This document shows, in pieces, positions 33,432 to 46,038 of a stretch of 64,000 nt of DNA. Position numbers and translations under genes: made by a program. The DNA lies in the NCBI GenBank assembly GCA_031213475.1, contig JARUPZ010000015.1, positions 10,134,528 through 10,198,527 of the forward strand. Direction: 5' to 3'. Position 1 is the stretch's first letter. Each line of letters opens with the position of its first letter. The DNA comes from Nereocystis luetkeana (taxonomy: Eukaryota; Sar; Phaeophyceae; Laminariales; Laminariaceae). Under the pieces are notes generated by a model. It was not told the origin of the DNA, did not search any database, and saw only the letters and a list, made by a program, of their open reading frames with translations.

Positions 33432-33852
33432 ATACAACCTGGGACCAGATGGCCTCCCGGCCGAACCTCTTAAACTCGACCACCCCGCATTCGCCCAGTG
33501 CTTCCACACCACCATATCAATGTCTGGGTAACAGGATAAAAGTCCCCCAGTAATGGGATGATGCGATCGTCAAGGTCGTTCACAAAACGAAGGATCGAGC
33601 AGATTGCAACAACTACAGAGTGAGAGGGATTTCACTTGTTGCCTACGCAGGCAAGGTGAGGTTGGAAATCGTCGCGTCCAGCCTTATTTAGCAACTAACT
33701 ACTACTGCAGGACCGAGTGATTACTCCCGGAGGAACACCGCGACTTCCGCCCCGCACGATCTACGATTGGTTAGTATTGTATGTTGTTCTTCGTGCGCCG
33801 GTTGTAGGAGCTCGGACGATGGAGGAAAATCCCGTGTTCGTTGTTGTTCTCT
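33432..33852 (+). pseudogene. Fossil RTE-like reverse transcriptase, right-arm copy
   Basis: Mirror of 19,940-20,360 with almost no differences. Blocks [29 protein letters not shown] and LLPEEHRDFRPARSTI are seen in plus-strand frames. Confidence 0.8.
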
Positions 33853-34680
33853 CATTATTAGCTCACTTCCCTGTAATTTTGCCTGTACTGCTGTGTGGCC
33901 ACAAAACAGGCTGTATAACAAAATGCGTTTCGATGGGAAAAAACAATGCGAACGGCAGTATACCAGTTCAAACGGGAAACCGTACTAACGAGCTGTGGTA
34001 TACCATCCCGACAAGAAGAGGGAAGAGACAAAGAGCTCTTAATACCAACAAACAAAAAAGGAGCAGTCCTACACACGCATATATATATGTCCAAGTGGTG
34101 GGTCAAGGACGACACAACCGACGCAAAAATGACAGAGGGAGACGGGCCAAGGGGAGGCTAAAACTATTTCTACGGTCACCCATAATAAATGACCCCGTGC
34201 GAGTTCACTTACTTTTTGTTTGCATCTTCCAAGATAATTTGTTTGGTTGGCTATCATTTGTCCCTTTTCATTGAAATATAATGCCAGAAAATATGGGCAT
34301 CCGGACAAATTAACTCGAGCACAGACACACACGGGGGGACATTAAAATCCTTGGTCAGGTTACACGGAAAGCTAGCTGAGGATTCGAACTTTCCAACGGT
34401 GCTACTTGTAAAGCGAAAGCATAGGGCTACAGATGAGGCAGATGTGATCGAGGGGGATTGAGGTTCCCTTCTTTGAACGCTTATAGCTCAGGAACGACCG
34501 CGGTTCTTGCAAAACTAATCGGAGCGTTACACGGCCCAAATCGTGAGCTTTCCGGTGATGCCCAGGACAAAGTGGGTTGAGGGCTTCTCCCCCGTTGAAA
34601 ATTAGTACCTGGTATGTTTTTGAGGACTCATATTTACTCATCTCCTCCTCACCCAAAACCGTATAATTCGGCTACACGTT
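33853..34680. other. No gene recognised (mirror of 19,112-19,939)
   Basis: Near-identical to the left arm. TACCTGGTA at 34,606-34,614. Confidence 0.5.
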
Positions 34681-35093
34681 TTTTTTTTTTTTTCTTTATT
34701 CCAGCTCGTTCTTTTTCAAGTGTTGGCCACCTCGCCTGCGGGGGGGGGGGGGCTCGACAGATTGTTTCTCCTAGTTTTTTCTTTTCTTTTTTTTCTTTTT
34801 CTCTTTCGATTTGTCTACTTTGTTTTTGTGTTCTCTTTGATTGTTTCCTTTCGTTTCTTTATGTCATAGATTGTGTATGTCGTGCCTGTCGTATCTAGTA
34901 TGATCACATGGCTTTGCATTGACCACTGCAGTGCATACTGCACACGTGGCAACGTAGTATCTCTGTGGCGTAGCTTTGTGACCACATAACTTGTATCTCT
35001 TCTAGGATTGGAGATTCGGCACGGACACTGGTTGTGCTGGATGCCGACGGGTAAAAAGAACGGTTTAATGTGAAGAACACACACATGGTTTTG
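34681..35093 (+). mobile_element. LINE-B1, right-arm copy with internal loss
   Basis: A T run joins the flank directly to TCCAGCTCGTTCTTTTTCAA, skipping about 410 bp kept in the left arm (about 18,690-19,110). The 3' end at about 35,080 is intact. Confidence 0.75.
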
Positions 35094-35214
35094 CTCTGTG
35101 TGTCAGAGTAGTCGAAAATAAGTCAAGATGCATACGTACACGTTTCGTCATAAAAAGAGGTAATACTTTGGGCCCAAAACAGTTGTTCCGAGATGAACAA
35201 AATGCTGTTTTTGG

Positions 35215-35405
35215 GGGTTATTTATTACGGGCCTCACCTGCGGGGGGGGGGGGCACGACAGATAGTTCTTATAGTTTTTGCTTGTATATATTTTTTTTTT
35301 CTCTTTCGATTTGTCTTCTTTGTTTTTATTTTCTCTTTGATTGTTTTCTTGCGTTTCTCGATTTCATAGAATGTATATGTCGTGCCTGTCGTTTTTTAGT
35401 ATTTT
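35215..35405 (+). mobile_element. LINE-B internal fragment, right arm
   Basis: Mirror of 17,975-18,165. Confidence 0.65.
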
Positions 35406-35571
35406 TGTTGTTCATCCCATTTACTATCTTCGCACATCTTCTTCTCTTTCTCCTTCCTACTCCGGCGTTCCGGTGGTTCCAGGGGTTAACCTCGAAGTTT
35501 CAGTAAAAAGTTTGAATTTTCAAGGCACCTGCCATTTGTTTTAGAACACGCTTCCTATGCTGACATGTTGT

Positions 35572-35985
35572 CTTCACATTAAATCAACCTTTCTACCCAG
35601 CTTCATCAGTACACCCAGTGTCCGTCCTGATTCCCTTATTCTAGACACATACATCCTGATTATGTGGTCACAGACTGTGAGACAGAGGAAGACCAAAAAC
35701 ATAAAAGTAAATCGCAAACCCAGTGTCCGTCCTGATTCCCTTATTCTAGACACATACATCCTGATTATGTGGTCACAGACTGTGAGACAGAGGAAGACCA
35801 AAAACATAAAACTAAATCGCAAATTCAAGTGTCAGGTGTCAGCAAGCGAAATGTCAGCGTACCGGGTACGAGAACACAACAACACAAGCAAGAAGACCGG
35901 ACAAATAAAAACAAAAAGACAATAAAACGAAAACAAAAATCTGAGATGAAGCATGATCCAAACGACGCAAGTACTTCAGAAAGGC
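35572..35985 (-). mobile_element. LINE-C 3' end, right arm
   Basis: Mirror of 17,505-17,808, lengthened by a tandem duplication. Confidence 0.65.
35614..35823. repeat. 105-bp tandem duplication, right arm only
   Basis: Two adjacent copies (35,614-35,718 and 35,719-35,823) with about one difference. The left arm has a single copy. Confidence 0.9.
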
Positions 35986-35993
35986 TGCTATTA

Positions 35994-36013
35994 TCTCCGA
36001 TAAGAATGAGCCT
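35994..36013 (-). mobile_element. Solo MITE-2 terminus, right arm only
   Basis: CTCCGATAAGAATGAGCC sits between CTATTAT and TAATAGACGG. The left arm has only AATAATTAATAGACGG here, so a MITE-2 end was gained or left behind. Confidence 0.55.
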
Positions 36014-36153
36014 AATAGACGGAAAGCATACGAACTCAGGAAGGTCGGGTATCTGCTGCTATCTGCTGCGCGGACGAAAAAGACGAAAGAGAGGGAGATA
36101 CAGGTAAAAGTCTGTAAGAGCTAGTCGACCCGATACCTAGCCACCCGATCTAA

Positions 36154-36543
36154 CAGACAAAACGGAAAAATGAGAACGAAACAAAAAATGGGAACGGACG
36201 GTTTTTTTTAGAAAGCAAACCAATTGTGTACAACTCCAAGAAAAAAAGTTGACAGTCCTGTGGGGCTGTACAGCAGCCTTCGAATGAGCTGTCGCTCAGG
36301 CTGGAAGTCCTCGGCATCGCCGCGGTAGCCAGCATCTAGAGAAATCACAATAGAGCCAGCGTATATCGCTTTTTGCGCCCACCCGAAGGCACGAGATGGA
36401 GCATGACCGTTCTGACGAGCTCCTCTCACAGGGCTGGCCAAGGGGTTTCGCAGGATCATTTTGGTTCTCTGATACACCACATGGTTCTGGAGATACGGCT
36501 TGGTTCTCATTTTAGGCTTCGTTCCCATTTTTCAGATTTGTCT
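36154..36543 (+). mobile_element. MITE-1, right-arm-only copy
   Basis: About 390 bp, nearly identical to 14,455-14,849 but at a non-homologous place. The left arm is uninterrupted here (about 17,341-17,352). The right terminal repeat is slightly altered (TTTGTCTATC rather than TTTGTCTGTT). The minus strand carries a 106-codon open frame. Confidence 0.85.
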
Positions 36544-36545
36544 AT

Positions 36546-37390
36546 CATTTCGTTTCCGGATCCACCGACAGGAAGCTGTATCAGTACAGCTGCCCCTCCT
36601 CCCTCCTCCCCTCCCCTTGTCGCCGTTCTTGGCGTCCTCGGCTGCATGGCGCAGCCGGCTCTTCTGTGCTGCTTCCTATGGGCCACGTAAAAACAAAAAA
36701 GTTCCTTATAACTGTTAGAAAAGCCCGGCAAAGACAAATCTGCAACATCGGCTTGAGAAAAACTCAGGCCGATCTTTGGTTCGAAGCGGCGAGATTCCGA
36801 GTCCTCGACAGACATCGATCAACAAAACCAACGATTGCGTCATGAATTCTAAACGGAGTGCGCTCGTTAGGGGCTCCCCGACCCACCCTAGGGTGACCGT
36901 CTTCACACCATGGCCGGTGTCATGTGGCGGGAGCTGACCAGGCGTATGATAAAGAAACATTTGGCCACTGGTTAGCACGAAACAGAAGACGAAACTTTTC
37001 CACCCGTCTCGAATGGCAAAAAATAGACTTTTTTCCAGGTTTGGGAGGATACCGTAGGACGCCGCGGGCACAAGCTCTCGCCCCCTTGACCATGGATCCA
37101 CCTGATATCTTCGAGGCCGTCATCTCTACATTCGTTGGCCTTGTCAGATACGGAGCGGGTTGGCCGTGGGCTGAGTCTATGTCGAGATCGAGTGTCGATC
37201 GTCGCACGAGCTGGTTTCGGTCACCGTGTTGACAATTTGCAACCAGAAAAAACAAATTGCGCCGCCTGCAGCCGTTGGGGGGGAAAAATAAAAATAAAAA
37301 ATAAACATTTTTATCTTTTTTCCCCACAGCGGCGGTACGAGATTTTTTTCGGCTGCTTTTTGAAGGCAATATATTTGAAAAAGTATTAAA
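36546..37390. other. No gene recognised (mirror of 16,430-17,340)
   Basis: Overlapping open frames on both strands without recognisable motifs. Moderately diverged from the left arm. Confidence 0.5.
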
Positions 37391-37392
37391 AA

Positions 37393-37635
37393 ATGAGACA
37401 GGTTAATAATTGGACTCGATCTCGACGAGATATCGGCGAAGACTCAAAAATACCAACTTTTCAACAAAATACCGTAGTAAAGTCGCCGTCGTTCCCGATA
37501 AAGGCGATAATTAATGAAGACTTCGTAGCTGGAGGCCCTAAGAAAAGGCCAATATTATTTGTTTCAGTGCCTAATTCCCCACCCATTAAGAGATACCGCC
37601 GAAACAAAAGAATGCCACACACAACACGAGTGTAA
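37393..37635 (+). pseudogene. Protein-like open stretch, right-arm copy
   Basis: Counterpart of 16,168-16,425. Contains DSKIPTFQQNTVVKSPSFP and AGGPKKRPILFVSVPNS. Confidence 0.3.
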
Positions 37636-37746
37636 TTACGATTAACGATGTGTTTTTCTGCGATTCCGCTTCCAACCTTGCGAGTGTAGACCACAAAAAT
37701 TAACTTCGTGTGAGTATGAGTATTTCAAATACATTCCCTACTATAC

Positions 37747-38911
37747 TGGGGAAGTGGTACCGGGGGGTCCTTGAAGCAGCCGAACGGTTCATGGTGAGGT
37801 GGCACGAGGCTGAGGCTGAGATGAGTAGGCAGCGCCGTGCATCCGCCGTGGATGGTGCCCAAGGGAACGGGGGGGGAGGGGGCAACAGGAGAAGTGGCAG
37901 AAAGCCCGACCGAGGGAATGCGGAGAGGGGGGGGAACAGGAGGGGTAGAAGGGAAACGGCGGTAGACGAAAGTAGGAAGGAGATGGCAGACAGGGTAGCA
38001 AGGCACCAAGTCGACTAGGAAGTAGAACATGACCATACTACTAGTGCTACCAACCGGTGTAGCTGGTTCGAACGTGGTCTTCCCTTGTCTTCTCTTCTTG
38101 TTTTTATTTTCTTTTTCTTTCTTGCGCTGACTCTCCGTGATTTTCATGTTATTTTTTTCTCTTCGTCTTCCTTTTCTGATTGATAAGCCGTACTGAAGGA
38201 GCCGTGTGGCGTGGTGGTTGGAAGACGAATCTGCTCTGCTCGTTTCGTAATGTCTGACGCCAAGGGGCTGGGCATAGTTGACGAACGCAGGGCGGAGACG
38301 GCAGTCTGGGTAGCAAGGTACCAGGCGGATTAGCAAGGAGAACCTGGCTAACTTACTCGTACCACAAGCTGCTGCCGTCACCTGGAAGGTGCTTTGGGCT
38401 TTGGTCTGCCTGTTAATTCCCCTTTGTTATTTTTCCTTGTTACTTTTTCCCTTGGTTCTTTGTCTTACTCTGTTTCCAAGCAGTGGTGTTTTTTCCTATT
38501 TTATTTTATTTTCCTTCTTTTCTCCAGCTCGTTCTTTTTCAAGTGTTGGCCACCTCGCCTGCGGGGGGGGGGCACGACAGATTGTTTCTCTTAGATTTTG
38601 CTTTCATTTTTCTTCTTTTTCTCTTTCGATTTGTCTACCTTGTTTTTGTTTTCTCTTTGATTGTTTCTTTTCGTTTCACTATTTCATAGATTGCGTATGT
38701 CGTGCCTGTCGTATATAGTATGATGACATGGCTTTGCATTGCCCACTGCAGTGCACACTGCACACGTGGCAACGTAGTATCTCTGTGGCGTAGCTTTGTG
38801 GCCCCATAACTTGTATCTCTTCTAGGATTGAAGAATCGGCACGGACACTGGTTGTGCTGGATGTCGACGGGTAGAAAGAACGGTTTAATGTGAAGAACAC
38901 ACACACACACT
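37747..38911 (+). mobile_element. LINE-B5, 5'-truncated, right-arm-only
   Basis: About 1.17 kb from GGGGAAGTGGTACCGGGG to the (AC)n tail. The coding remnant GKWYRGVLEAAERF...MADRVARHQVD ends at 38,016-38,018. The left arm is continuous here (about 16,050-16,080), and no clear target duplication is visible, perhaps because about 10 bp of target was lost. Confidence 0.85.
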
Positions 38912-39013
38912 GCAGATTTTTTGTTTTCATTTTTGGCATCACCTAATTTAATCGCAAAACAAATATTTCTGCATTCATTAATATATGTCTACTACCTGTA
39001 ACTCTGTAGAAAA

Positions 39014-40113
39014 AAGAACCTGTTGTTGTTGTTCTCACATTAATAACTCTCTGACGAAGGAGTCCGTGGTCACACAAAGGTGCTGGAGCCCTAGGAAGAT
39101 CCGAAAAACAAAAATAAAATCGAACATTCGGCTGCCTCAAAATACACGAGACGAAAAAAGCGTACACAAGATAAAACCAATGTGCAAAACTGAACTAACA
39201 TGGCCGCGGGTATATCCTCTCGACTATAACATAGAAGAGTACCCCCGTTCCCACCACTAACCAACTCGTGGCTGCTGACTACAGCGGATGCTGTCTGAAG
39301 TGCTGCCTGCACCGTACGAAACGCACGGTAGTCGTGAAAACGAAAGAGGAACACACCTGCCTGCTATCTGGGGTGCTGTCAGAGTGAAGACTCGCGGATA
39401 TGCAGTCAAAAAAGGAGCAATCGAACCTTGCTACCACACGAATATCAACGATCGCCATAATCTCTTCCTGGACTGTCTGACACAAAAAAGTGCAGCACAG
39501 TTATGATACCACGTCCCTGATAATTGCGTAGGTTATTCCCCATGAAGGGTATACAACTCGTTAAACTACAAAGACCAGTCAGTGACGACGTTTATAGCAA
39601 GTACCGGTAGATACTATTCTGCCTCGTGAAAAACAATACCAGGAACAAACAAATTATGACTGCTTCTCTCGTGATGATAGTGTGCGCGCAGATCATGGGT
39701 CTCCATGCACTGTCTTCCTGCTGCTCTTCATGGCCGCATCATCGCCTTGGCCCAATCCACCCGCTCCTTTGCGCATGCACTCGTTGCCATTCCCTTCCAG
39801 TCGTTTCCCTTTCTCCGTCATCCTGAAAAACAAAATGCTCCTCGCACTTGCGGTTATGATCTGGAAAATAAACATTCTCGCGCAGGGGGAGGTCAATCCG
39901 TCTCTTCCCCGCACGTCGACGCTCAGTCTCCCTCCTCCCTCGTCGTCGAATCCAGCCTCCTACCGGCGCAATAGACTGTGCCGTAGTGTGGCCTGTGGTG
40001 GCGCCTGCCTCCGCGCACGGACACCCCGATTGAGCATTGCTGCTCTGCCGCAGCTGCCTAAAAAAGACGGGCGAATCGTGCGTCTCCGTGCCTGACGCAC
40101 CACGTACGACCGT
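39014..40113 (-). mobile_element. Insertion D with CAA-type 3' tail, right-arm-only
   Basis: About 1.1 kb missing from the left arm (junction near 15,960). The 3' end on the minus strand reads GACCACGGACTCCTTCG, then TTATTAATGTGAGAACAACA, sharing the LINE-A terminus. No RT or endonuclease motif was recognised, so it may be a non-autonomous partner. Boundaries are approximate. Confidence 0.65.
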
Positions 40114-40263
40114 ACGAGTAGCAGGGATGAAATTTGAAATTCAAAAATTGGAAAATACTCATGGAAATCACGTGTCAAACGTTCACGTCAAAATCCGTGA
40201 TAACCGCGCCGGAAATCCCGTTCCGCCATTAATATTTCGCTCCTATTTCGTCCTGGCCAATCC

Positions 40264-40374
40264 AGTTCAATTTCGCGCAATTTCTACGACGGCATGCGGG
40301 CTCGCGTGCGTACGGATGATGTTGATGTCACGTAGGGGCTGCTGCAAGGCTGCGTTCAACCGTTATTAGTATCC
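40264..40374 (+). pseudogene. Fossil RT fragment, right-arm copy
   Basis: FYDGMRARVRTDDVDVT then GLLQGCVQPLL in plus-strand frames. Counterpart of 15,690-15,800. Confidence 0.65.
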
Positions 40375-40568
40375 ATATGCAAGAAAATTCGCCTCAAAAG
40401 TGCTTCTTTGTATCAGGTAGGATGCACCTCACCCTTCGTGCGACTCCACCAACACCTCACAGCGCGTCGTGGTTGGTGCAAGCAACATCTGCCTGGTACG
40501 TGTAAACTAGACGTGCCCCGTCCCCGAAGTGTAGGGATGCGAGAATCTATGGTCGTACGACTACGGCC

Positions 40569-40796
40569 ATGCATGACATAAGTACCCCCACCTTCCCCCC
40601 CACGGTCTCGGGAGCAGACAACCTCCCCCCCGAAGCCTCCGACGCAGATAAGGACGCCTTCACGGAGGAGTGGCGTGATCGGCAGATTTCCGATGCTCTG
40701 AACTCCCTGAAGGTGGCGGCGGCGGACGACCTGGATGGGTTGTTAGCACTCATGAAGAAGAAGGCAGCGTGCTTTGACGAGGTAGACGCTAAATGA
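40569..40796 (+). CDS. Small acidic 75-codon open frame, right-arm copy
   Basis: Same length and stop as 15,260-15,487. Five residues differ (T4I, F19L, G25D and two near residues 45-47). Function unknown. Confidence 0.35.
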   Translation: MHDISTPTFPPTVSGADNLPPEASDADKDAFTEEWRDRQISDALNSLKVAAADDLDGLLALMKKKAACFDEVDAK

Positions 40797-41496
40797 GGGG
40801 ACGAGAAGGAAGATTCAGTCGAGCGCGGCATGGGCATCGGAGGTGATACCACAACAACGGTTGTGTACCTATTTAAATTGACACACACGACACATGACCT
40901 CTATGTGGGAGTGCGACTGATATGGTCTATTAATAGGGGGGAATTGCAACAGAGATGGCATGTACTTTGCCTACGGGAGGTGAATCGCAGCGGGGGTTAC
41001 GTTACTCTACAGGGGCACAGCAGTAGTTTAGTAAACATATCGGTTCCACTTGCGTTTAGACTTGAATCGCACGAGCGATTCGAGCTCCAATAATCTTCTC
41101 CTGGATGGTGAGGGGGGGTCAATACATCGTATCGGGTAAAATATGTTTTTGCGCGAATCGCTGAACTATCGCAGCCATTTTAGAAATTTTGAATCGCGAT
41201 TTTTCAGGAAATTCCAAATTACGATTCCGATGTCGATCGGATCGTACTATTGATATATATATATAGATTGAAGCGAACCCGGTACCTACGACGCACAGTA
41301 AGACCAACAGCCAACCAATTAATTAGAGCAACGACCTTTGACAGGTGTGGTTCCAACAGCTGCACCTGAAACTACTAAACTGTTTGTTACTGACGCGCAG
41401 CAGAGCATTCTTTTTCCAGCGCACCTTGAAGCTGAAGCATAGAGGCTTTTCGAGGGGCAACTCTGACCTCTAGCTAAACCGACGCACATTATGTTT
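40797..41496. other. No gene recognised (mirror of 14,156-15,259)
   Basis: Contains the empty MITE-1 site (single ATTT, read as AAAT at 41,209-41,212). Confidence 0.55.
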
Positions 41497-42172
41497 TATG
41501 CATGCTGCTCTCCGGCGGCGGAGGGTTCTTTCTCGCACTTTTCACTGCGGGGCAAGCAAGCGGGCTGTGGGCACATGACGACGTTTGTTTGGATCCCGGC
41601 CGAGCACCGTGTCGGCACTCCGGGCATCTCATGTCGCTGAGCCGGCTCTAAAAAACAAGGGGTTGCTTTCCGCCTCGCCGAGCCGAGTAGGTGACATGGA
41701 AAACCCCACATTTTTTTGTTTTTTAGTCAGAGCAAAGTTGATAGCCCGCCACCCTCGAACACGTTTTGAAGCCCCCTCAGCTGTACATACGTTTTCAACC
41801 TCAGCAAAAAAAAGAAGTAGCAGTAGCAGCAACAGCGGATCTACAGCAGCAACATGTTACAGCGGACCTACAGCAGCAACAGCAGTACCCATCAGATGCT
41901 ATCTGTCGGCCGTCGTATCTGTTGCACCCAACCCCTTTGATGGAAGGTGTACACCTAACAACGAGCACCTTCGTGACCACAAAACTGCCTCCCTCGGTTC
42001 GCCTACCTGAGAGGCATTGAGCCCGGGTGTCTATGTGTTTGTGTGACACCCAACCAGTTGACCAGTCGCACGCTATCAGCAGCAGGTAATCGCACCGGAC
42101 ACGACCCACACAGCCAGGCCCATTACTGTCTCCCGTCTCGCCGTACTGCCTCCTGTCTCGGTGCGGCATCGC
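41497..42172 (+). repeat. Interspersed repeat E, right-arm copy
   Basis: Mirror of 13,480-14,155. Its CAG/CAA tract differs in length from the left arm. Confidence 0.6.
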
Positions 42173-42980
42173 GTACAGCCCACATTGCTCGACTGCTGAT
42201 ACGACGAGCTGTGTGCACTTCCAAAAACGAAGAGTTTTGTTCTGATCATTTTGTCTTCGTTGAAAATCTCAAACAGGAAGACGATAGTCCTTGTCGTGTA
42301 TCTCATCATGGCTTTATTATGCATACTGTAGTACGAACAATATGTTTTAACCTCAAATCATCAGTGATAGCAACAACAGTTAAACAGCAGCAGCAGCAGC
42401 TCATTTCCTCGGAAAACTCCACCCGACATAATTTCGGGAGTAGTACCGATGCTGCCTGATTTAGGTGCGGCCACCTTGAGCCATATATAATACACTGTAC
42501 AATCCGAGCATCACAGCAGCAGCAACGACTACGTAAAAAATATTCGCAGTTAGAACCATCCCATACAAAAAGTCAAAAGGTTAATCAATATTTGTAAAAT
42601 GAAAAGATTTCAACATGTTGCAAAGTCGTATTACCCTCCCTTATCTGGGTTATATAGTATCAGTGCGCAGAATGATTATATATATTGTCCTGTTGACCCG
42701 GGCAGCATCCAGGGGAATCACTGTCCTATATCCTTGACAAGGAAATACATACCTGGTATAATAGAATAATATATATGCGCGAGCGGCTTATTTATCATAA
42801 ATTTTGAAATTCAGTAAAACTGGGATATAGACGAGACATATTACGCAGCTAGCTTGCAAAGTTGAGTATCAACTATGTAAGCAGTCGAACTCACAGCTGA
42901 CGTATTTCATTCAATACTCAACTTCGCAAGCTGCGTAATATATAAAATCTCAATAACTTTTTAATCCCCCGCCTTTTTTC
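42173..42980. other. No gene recognised (mirror of 12,726-13,479)
   Basis: AT-rich, with several indels against the left arm. TACCTGGTA at 42,750. Confidence 0.5.
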
Positions 42981-42989
42981 TGTCTTGTT

Positions 42990-43415
42990 TTTTTTCAACC
43001 TCAGCAGCAGCAGCAGCGCCGCAATAAATAGCAGGTACAGCAGCACCAGAACACGCCTGTCGAGAGTCATGTAACAATCACCCAGCCCTTTGGCGTGCAC
43101 CACACACCTTACACCGAGCAAGTACGTGACCACAAAGCTGCCTTCCTCGGTCCATCTACCTTTGCGAAATTGCCACCAGATATCTACTCTATACGAGTAC
43201 CTGGTATGTATAGGTATCATACCTAAAAATAGCGACTTGTCCAGTCGCACGCTCTAAGCAGCAGGTAATCGAACCGGGGCAAAGCCACAGCAGTGTCAGA
43301 CTGGTTCTGCCGCCCGTCTTTCTCTAACCCCCCTGTCTCGGTGTGCATCTGGCATAGTAGCAGCAGTAGTAGCAGTATTAGCAGCAGTGTAGTACTATTA
43401 CGGGGGGCCATAGTT
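42990..43415 (+). repeat. Interspersed repeat E, partial, right arm
   Basis: Mirror of 12,300-12,725. Confidence 0.5.
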
Positions 43416-43553
43416 AATAGGGCCTGTGGTATACATAAAAAACTACCAGGTATATATTATACCATTTCTACTAACAATATTTGGTCCTATTAGCTATATT
43501 CCCCCGTAATAGTAGAAGAAGGAGAAGTCATAATAGCAGTAGTAGTAGGAGTG

Positions 43554-43592
<39 letters not shown>
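43554..43592 (+). repeat. (GTA)n microsatellite, right arm
   Basis: About 39 bp, shorter than the left-arm (TAC)n. Confidence 0.9.
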
Positions 43593-45657
43593 ATATTAAT
43601 AATAGCAGTATTGATGATACTATTAAGTAGAAGGGCTGTCGTTGCCACGAGTCTGCTGTAACGATGACTTTACACTGCGTTTGGCAGTCATTAATTGAAA
43701 CGTAGAGAGAAACATTTCATCACAAGTGCAGATACCGTTTTGATGCCCTCAATCGTATGTAGACCGGTTGCTGCCTGTTTCTGTTAGGAGTGATGTTAGA
43801 GTTCTACTACGGCAGATGCCAAGAGTCAGCTGCTGTTGCCGTGAGTGCTTATTCGACAGTCATTAGATTTTTTGGCAGTAGAAATATATGCAGATAACTT
43901 TTTCATCATGCCCCAGCCGTACGTTTACCTGTATATTAATAAGTACGGAGAAGCTGCTTTCTACTAATAGTGATATTTTGGGGTATTTGTTCTTTGCGTA
44001 TTTTTTTACACGCACTAGGTGTATATTATTATTATGCTTGCCATCCGACAATCAATGTGTAGTGTTGTTCTAATAAACGACTATAATAACTTATTCACAA
44101 GTAGATAGTATAGTATATAATAGTTGTCGTTAGTGTATTTGTATTAATAATAGCCCATGGTCCCGAATGTATGCTGCTTCTATTAAGGCCTGTCCAATAT
44201 CACTAGTAGTACCTGTACTATCAGTAGTAGCAATAGTCGCAGTCGTTGTGGTGTCCGCTATTGCTGTTGTTGCCGTCTGCATGTTGCTTCTACCTGGTCA
44301 ACAGCAGTGAATGCAGTATTAATAGATGTCCTCAACCGTATATAATACCTCGCCTGTACATATATAAAAATTCAGTAGTAGTCGTGTAATAGTAGTATAG
44401 TACTTTGTAGCGTGCATGCTGCTTCTAACTTTACTGCAGTACATTCATCTGCGTCGTAGTGGTAGTGGTGTATGTTAAGAGTAACAGTATAGTAGTCATG
44501 CACCCGATCCATGGTACCGCTTGCGTGCAACGCTGCCGTTGTATGAAAGTTAGTACTCTAATAGTAACAGTAGGAGTTGTAGTCGTAATAAGTGGTGTAG
44601 CATCTAATCATGCTGCTTCTACCTCTGCTGCGTTTACGTATTACTGGCGGTGGTGTATAGTATAGCAGCATAGTAGTCGCCCCAACCCATGATACCGCGT
44701 GGATATTTGACCTCTCTGTTTACCATGAGGTTGTCTGTATTGTATGAGCGATTGGTCATGCTCTAGCAGCTAGTACTTAGTGTTGGTACAGTTAGTAGTC
44801 GTAGTGGTATAATATAGTGTACAAGGTAGTATTTTGTAGAGTGCATGCTCTCGGTGCCACGGGAGTCACCTTCGCTGCTATCATCTCTATTCCCTCGAGC
44901 AATACGCTTACCCATGGCTCACGTTTCCGCCAAGAATAGCCAGCGTCCCCGGTGGGTTATTAGGTGGTCCGCGTGCCTACTAAGATCACTTTCATGGGTT
45001 CAAGTCTCACCGAGAGCATACTCGTGAGGACTTTTTCATGCAAGAAACAGGATTAGCGTAAAGCGCGAAAGCGTGAGTCAGCTACATTCAATGAAATTGA
45101 CGACCAGTGGGAATGCTGAACCCTCTGCGTGGCAAAAAATGAAGGCATCTACCGGGGGGAGGGGGGGGGGGGGGGACGATACCTGTGACCACGGTTTGTC
45201 CAGAAGACCGCTGAGGGTAAAACCCCTCCTACAAGTATAGCTGAAAAGTGAAAGTGACGATTAAAACAAAAAACGTTTTGCAACCGCTGAATGACTCCCT
45301 TTTCGCCTTGCGACGCCCCAGGATTTCACGTTACCTACATCCCGAAGGGGGACCTTGTATTTTATATTACCTGGTATGTCGTATCCCGTCCTATAATGTC
45401 CTATGCTACGATGTCTGAACGCGCGTTTCACTTCGTTGTTCTATTGTGTGTTTGTGACAGAAATGGCGACGATCGTTGGTGGTCTGGACTTCCGGCGCCA
45501 GAAAGTGTTTATTTGGTTTTTACCCATGTCAAGGTTTTTGGACGAAGCGGCGGAGGACTTGGAACGCAGAGAGGCGGCGGAGACAGAGGCGAAGGGAAAT
45601 ACATCTTGTATTTGCGGATATACTTGAAGTCACATGGTGTTGTTGATGCATCTGTGG
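43593..45657. other. No gene recognised (mirror of 10,046-12,100)
   Basis: Triplet-rich degenerate repeats, and a G run at about 45,157-45,174. Almost identical to the left arm. Confidence 0.5.
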
Positions 45658-46038
45658 TCTACAGCAGTTCAGAATGTGTGCACCCCCGTCTCTGGCCTGG
45701 TCAGTTTGAAATCTGTGCTGCTGCTGCTTCTGCTGGTGACGAGGTGCTGCTGCAGTGATATTGCCTCTCTTTCCTTGATGCTCGTCGAGGTGCAGCAATA
45801 CAAACTATTCGTAGTGAGCACTGATGTATTTTGTTGTCCAATAGTTCAGCACTTTGGAAAATATTAATACATCAGTGCTCACTACGAATAGTTAGTATTG
45901 CCGCATCTCGGCGAGCATCACGGAGAGAGAGGCAAGATCACTGCAGCAGCACCTCGTCACCAGCAGAAGCAGCTGCAGCACAACATTCAAACTGCCCAGG
46001 CCAGAGACGGGGGTGAACACGTTCGTAACTACTGCTGT
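45658..46038. repeat. Long hairpin, right-arm copy
   Basis: Mirror of 9,665-10,045, with a few differences clustered at about 45,700-45,715. Confidence 0.85.
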
